From Actinospica acidithermotolerans (GTDB lineage Bacteria > Actinomycetota > Actinomycetes > Streptomycetales > Catenulisporaceae): a DNA stretch of 41,655 nucleotides. Numbering within the stretch: position 1 is the first letter of the stretch; every line of letters starts with the position of its first letter. The DNA lies in assembly GCF_018139625.1 (NCBI RefSeq), contig NZ_JAGSOH010000068.1, forward strand, positions 1-41,655, written 5' to 3'. The translations under genes were made by a program, and so were the position numbers. Below, in pieces: positions 41,061-41,655 of this stretch. The notes beneath the pieces are model-generated. The model was not told the DNA's origin. It saw only the letters and a list, made by a program, of their open reading frames with translations, and did no database searches.

Positions 41061-41402
41061 CGACCTGCGGGCCTGCTGCGCTTCGAAAGCTTCGGAAGCG
41101 GCGGCAGCCTGCCTTCTCTGCCCTTCGAGCTGCGGGTGCCGCGGCTCGGCCTGCAAACCGTAGTAGGCCCTGACGTCAGTGCCGTCGAAGCGCTCGAAAG
41201 GATCGGCGCGGAGGTGATGACCGACTGCCTGCGCGGCGACTGCGGACTCTGCGTCGTTCCCGTGCTGGCCCTCGACGGTCGGCTCGACCATCGTGACGTC
41301 TTCCTCAGCCGACGGCAGAAGAGCCTGGATGATGCGATGGCGCTCTGCGTCTCCCGCGTCGCCGGCGGCTCGGTCAGCATCGACCTGCCGCGGCGCGCCT
41401 AG
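41061..41402 (+). pseudogene. C-terminal 2Fe-2S domain of a VanB-type oxidoreductase
   Basis: The reading frame (open from 41010) encodes the plant-type ferredoxin domain found at the C-terminus of phthalate-dioxygenase-reductase/VanB proteins. RFESFGSGG leads in, then VTVP-like strands, then the cluster motif CLRGDCGLC (C-x4-C-x2-C), a distal Cys in ALCVSRV, and LDHRDVFLS. Full-length proteins are about 310-340 aa with FMN- and NAD-binding domains upstream; these are missing and the preceding DNA is unrelated. The family passes electrons to aromatic-ring oxygenases or demethylases. It is therefore a truncated remnant, cut close to an insertion sequence. Confidence 0.75.
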
Positions 41403-41425
41403 CCGCCAGCGGTTCGTAGTTCGGA

Positions 41426-41655
41426 TCATGTGGCTGGGTTGAGGGCCTTCAGCCACATGATCGATCCTCGCAGGTGGAGTCCGGCTTCGTAGCTTTCCGG
41501 GCTCTTGTCGTATCGGGTGGCAAGGCCCCGCCAGGTCTTGATCTTCTGGAAGCAGCGTTCGACGGTGTTGCGCTGCTTGTAGCGTCGGGTGTCGTAGGAG
41601 ATCGGCCGTCCGCCCTTCGAGCCCTTCTTCTTCCGGTTCGCCTGCTGGTCGGCCT
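41426..41655 (-). mobile_element. IS5-like DDE transposase, C-terminal part (runs off the window)
   Basis: The minus strand from the window end reads KGSKGGRPISYD, then YKQRNTVERCFQKIKTWRG, LATRYDKSPESY and AGLHLRGSIMWL, stopping at TGA (41426-41428). This is the C-terminus of IS5-family transposases; the Glu in NTVERCF is the last member of the DDE triad. The start and left end lie beyond the window. It ends 23 bp from the truncated reductase, so the insertion sequence may mark the right edge of this rearranged zone. Confidence 0.8.

Overview
The window is GC-rich throughout, with GC-biased third codon positions, many GTG starts and Tat-type or lipoprotein signals. It carries PucR, LacI and PadR regulators, an ECF sigma factor and secreted carbohydrate-active enzymes. 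This points to a soil actinomycete; a streptomycete- or Catenulispora-like organism is an inference from gene content only. No rRNA, tRNA or CRISPR array was found.

Left part (1-7.2 kb): a sliver of a tyrosine integrase at the very edge, two alpha/beta hydrolases followed by a PucR-type regulator, and a small overlapping gene pair that resembles a toxin-antitoxin module. A 1.5 kb stretch without a recognisable gene follows; it carries a stray operator. Then come an ECF sigma factor with a membrane-spanning tail, a fragment of a TMEM175-like channel and an unknown winged-helix-like gene.

Middle part (7.2-33.5 kb): a large carbohydrate-utilisation region. Leftward from a divergent promoter at 13.8-14.06 kb run a sugar ABC importer (binding protein and two permeases), a GH43 glycosidase and a subtype-B-tannase-like lipoprotein. 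Rightward run a 2-hydroxyacid dehydrogenase, a LacI regulator, a GH2 beta-galactosidase-like enzyme and a second LacI gene. Next are a third LacI gene divergent from a GH36 alpha-galactosidase, two exported alginate-lyase-family proteins (one with a ricin-type lectin domain, one with F5/8C- and Ig-like modules) and a fourth LacI gene. A TetR regulator with a carboxylesterase closes the region. An 18-bp operator (TTTTCGAAAACGGTTACA) recurs upstream of several of these genes, and other LacI-type palindromes occur at the remaining promoters. The likely joint role is release, import and breakdown of a decorated, galactose- and xylose/arabinose-containing plant polysaccharide or galloylated glycoside. 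That substrate is inferred.

Right part (33.5 kb to the end): mobile-element debris and a defence-like operon. It holds a PadR remnant fused to the end of a frameshifted integrase, an unknown DNA-binding-like gene, a 68-aa gene with its own terminator, and a translationally coupled three-gene operon. The operon encodes a radical SAM protein, a small DUF6375-like protein, and an Mrr-like nuclease joined to a P-loop NTPase. The last gene has an apparent internal deletion. A truncated 2Fe-2S reductase domain and the tail of an IS5-like transposase end the window. The radical SAM/small protein/nuclease-NTPase operon is the best candidate for an undescribed system.
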